A stretch of DNA of 7,258 bases from positions 1 to 7,258 of the forward strand of contig JAICRA010000071.1 in NCBI GenBank assembly GCA_025937615.1, written 5' to 3'. The position numbers and the translations under genes are program-made. The notes under the pieces were generated by a model. The model had not been told where the DNA came from and did not search any database. It saw only the letters and a program-made list of their open reading frames with translations. The first letter of the stretch is position 1, and each line of letters starts with the position of its first letter. Positions 6,519-7,258 of this stretch are shown piece by piece. The stretch is from Thermomicrobiales bacterium (GTDB taxonomy: Bacteria > Chloroflexota > Chloroflexia > Thermomicrobiales > UBA6265).

Positions 6519-6547
6519 GCCAGGACCCCCGGGTCGGGGGTCCTGGC
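6519..6547. terminator. Strong GC hairpin between convergent genes, probable bidirectional terminator
   Basis: GCCAGGACCCCC (6519-6530) and GGGGGTCCTGGC (6536-6547) form a perfect 12-bp stem with a 5-nt loop. It lies 140 nt past the secreted-protein stop and 96 nt past the stop of the leftward metallophosphoesterase gene. There is no T run on either side, so it is not a classical intrinsic terminator, but U-less hairpins at gene ends are common in high-GC bacteria. Nothing else convincing is seen in 6379-6643. Confidence 0.55.
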
Positions 6548-6643
6548 CGGACATTTGGAAGCCTCAGAACCGACCGATGAACGATGCAGAATGGACCTGG
6601 ATATCCTCGCGAGTGCTTGACAGACGAGGCGTGTCCGTCCTCC

Positions 6644-7258
6644 TCACCGCAGTGCGACGTCTCGTCCACCGAAGAATGTCGCGATGATGAACGCGCGGTC
6701 GGGCACCTCGCGCTCCTCGAAGGCGTCAAAGAGCGGACACGGTTCGTACGGCACAGCTCGGAACACCAGCCGGTAGGCTCCCTTCCGGTCGACGTCGACC
6801 AAGGCGTACCGTGCCAGCGGCTCGCGGGAGCAGCCGAGCGCACCCGGGTTAACGTATCGGGCGCCCGACAATGTTCGGTGTAACCGGGCTCGGGTAGTGC
6901 AGGTGACCGTAGAAGACTAGCCTTGCGCGGCGTAGCGCGAACAGGCGATCCATACTGGTCGGGTCCGGGTCGGGAACCGGGTCCACGAAGCCGCGCCCTG
7001 TTTCGTCGAGCGCATAATGTAGGAAGGCGACCGGGGCGCCGCCGATATCTTCTTCCCTAATCCAGGGCCATGCTGCCACGACCGCACGTAGCGCCGGGTC
7101 GAGCTGGGCGTGGACCCAATGCTGGTGCGCGAGCTCCCCCTCGCCCATCCAGGCCGGCCGCGGACACGGGAGGCCAAAGGCGAACCAGGCGTCATGGTTG
7201 CCCATGACCGAGCGCATCCTCGGTTCATGCAGGAGGCGGTCGAGTACTTCGGCGGGGA
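6644..7258 (-). pseudogene. Metallophosphoesterase (calcineurin-like), frameshifted and cut by the window edge
   Basis: Two leftward reading frames together give one calcineurin-like phosphoesterase of the YfcE/Metallophos_2 type, which hydrolyses phosphoesters at a two-metal site. The upstream frame (7258 to about 6862) holds the metal ligands GNHD (7202-7191), a histidine in FLHY (7019-7017) and GHLH (6908-6897). It then runs off family sequence to a stop at 6849-6851. The neighbouring frame resumes with GARYVNPGALG (from about 6865) and continues family-like (EPLARYALVDVD) to a stop at 6644-6646. Joining them needs the ribosome to skip one base, as if one nucleotide had been inserted between about 6890 and 6862. 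No metal ligand is lost in the visible part, so the lesion may be recent or a sequencing error. The N-terminal aspartate/histidine motif (D-x-H) is beyond the right edge. Substrate is unknown. Confidence 0.78.

Noticed and set aside
6400..6843. Minus-strand 147-codon frame covering the hairpin and the end of the metallophosphoesterase
   Set aside because: Arg/Ser-rich shadow frame running through noncoding DNA and out of frame with the phosphoesterase.
1..7258. CRISPR arrays, tRNA/rRNA genes, insertion sequences or prophage genes
   Set aside because: No regularly spaced repeats, no tRNA or rRNA-like sequence, and no transposase or phage-like reading frame were seen on either strand.

Overview
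The window is GC-rich bacterial DNA. Most of it is a leftward (minus-strand) efflux operon, followed by a divergent gene for a secreted protein and a convergent metallophosphoesterase gene that is cut by the right edge. The base composition, the actinobacterial/Chloroflexi look of the RND pumps, and a periplasmic-adaptor homologue with no hairpin or lipoyl parts all suggest a monoderm, high-GC organism. Actinomycetota or Chloroflexota (for example a Thermomicrobia-like lineage) are the best guesses. This is inference: no rRNA or other phylogenetic marker is present.

Layout. (1) 5366 down to 2178 encodes a complete 1062-residue RND permease of the heavy-metal-efflux (CzcA/CusA) type. (2) 2142 down to 1693 encodes a 149-residue membrane-anchored protein that matches only the membrane-proximal end of RND periplasmic adaptors. 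(3) 1596 down to the left edge encodes the first 532 residues of a second, paralogous RND permease. All three have Shine-Dalgarno sequences and read the same way, with gaps of 35 and 96 nt, so they look like one transcript. The 96-nt gap holds two consecutive RNA hairpins just before the ribosome binding site of the second pump.

(4) 5367-5649 is a divergent intergenic region. It carries an 11-bp-periodic direct repeat (GTTCAT core, 5562-5583) of the kind bound by OmpR/PhoB/PhoP-family response regulators, and an 11-bp palindrome (5545-5555). (5) 5650-6378 on the plus strand encodes a 242-residue secreted protein of unknown function. (6) 6379-6643 is noncoding and contains a perfect 12-bp GC-rich hairpin, a likely terminator between convergent genes. 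(7) 7258 down to 6644 is a metallophosphoesterase gene that appears broken by a one-nucleotide frameshift near 6862-6890.

Working model: two related proton-driven RND permeases share one miniature adaptor and no outer-membrane factor is visible, which fits export across a single membrane. They may act separately or as a mixed trimer. The divergent secreted protein may share their regulation. The substrate cannot be read from the sequence: in the complete pump the copper-binding methionine triad of CusA is not conserved, so a Cu/Ag label would be unsafe.
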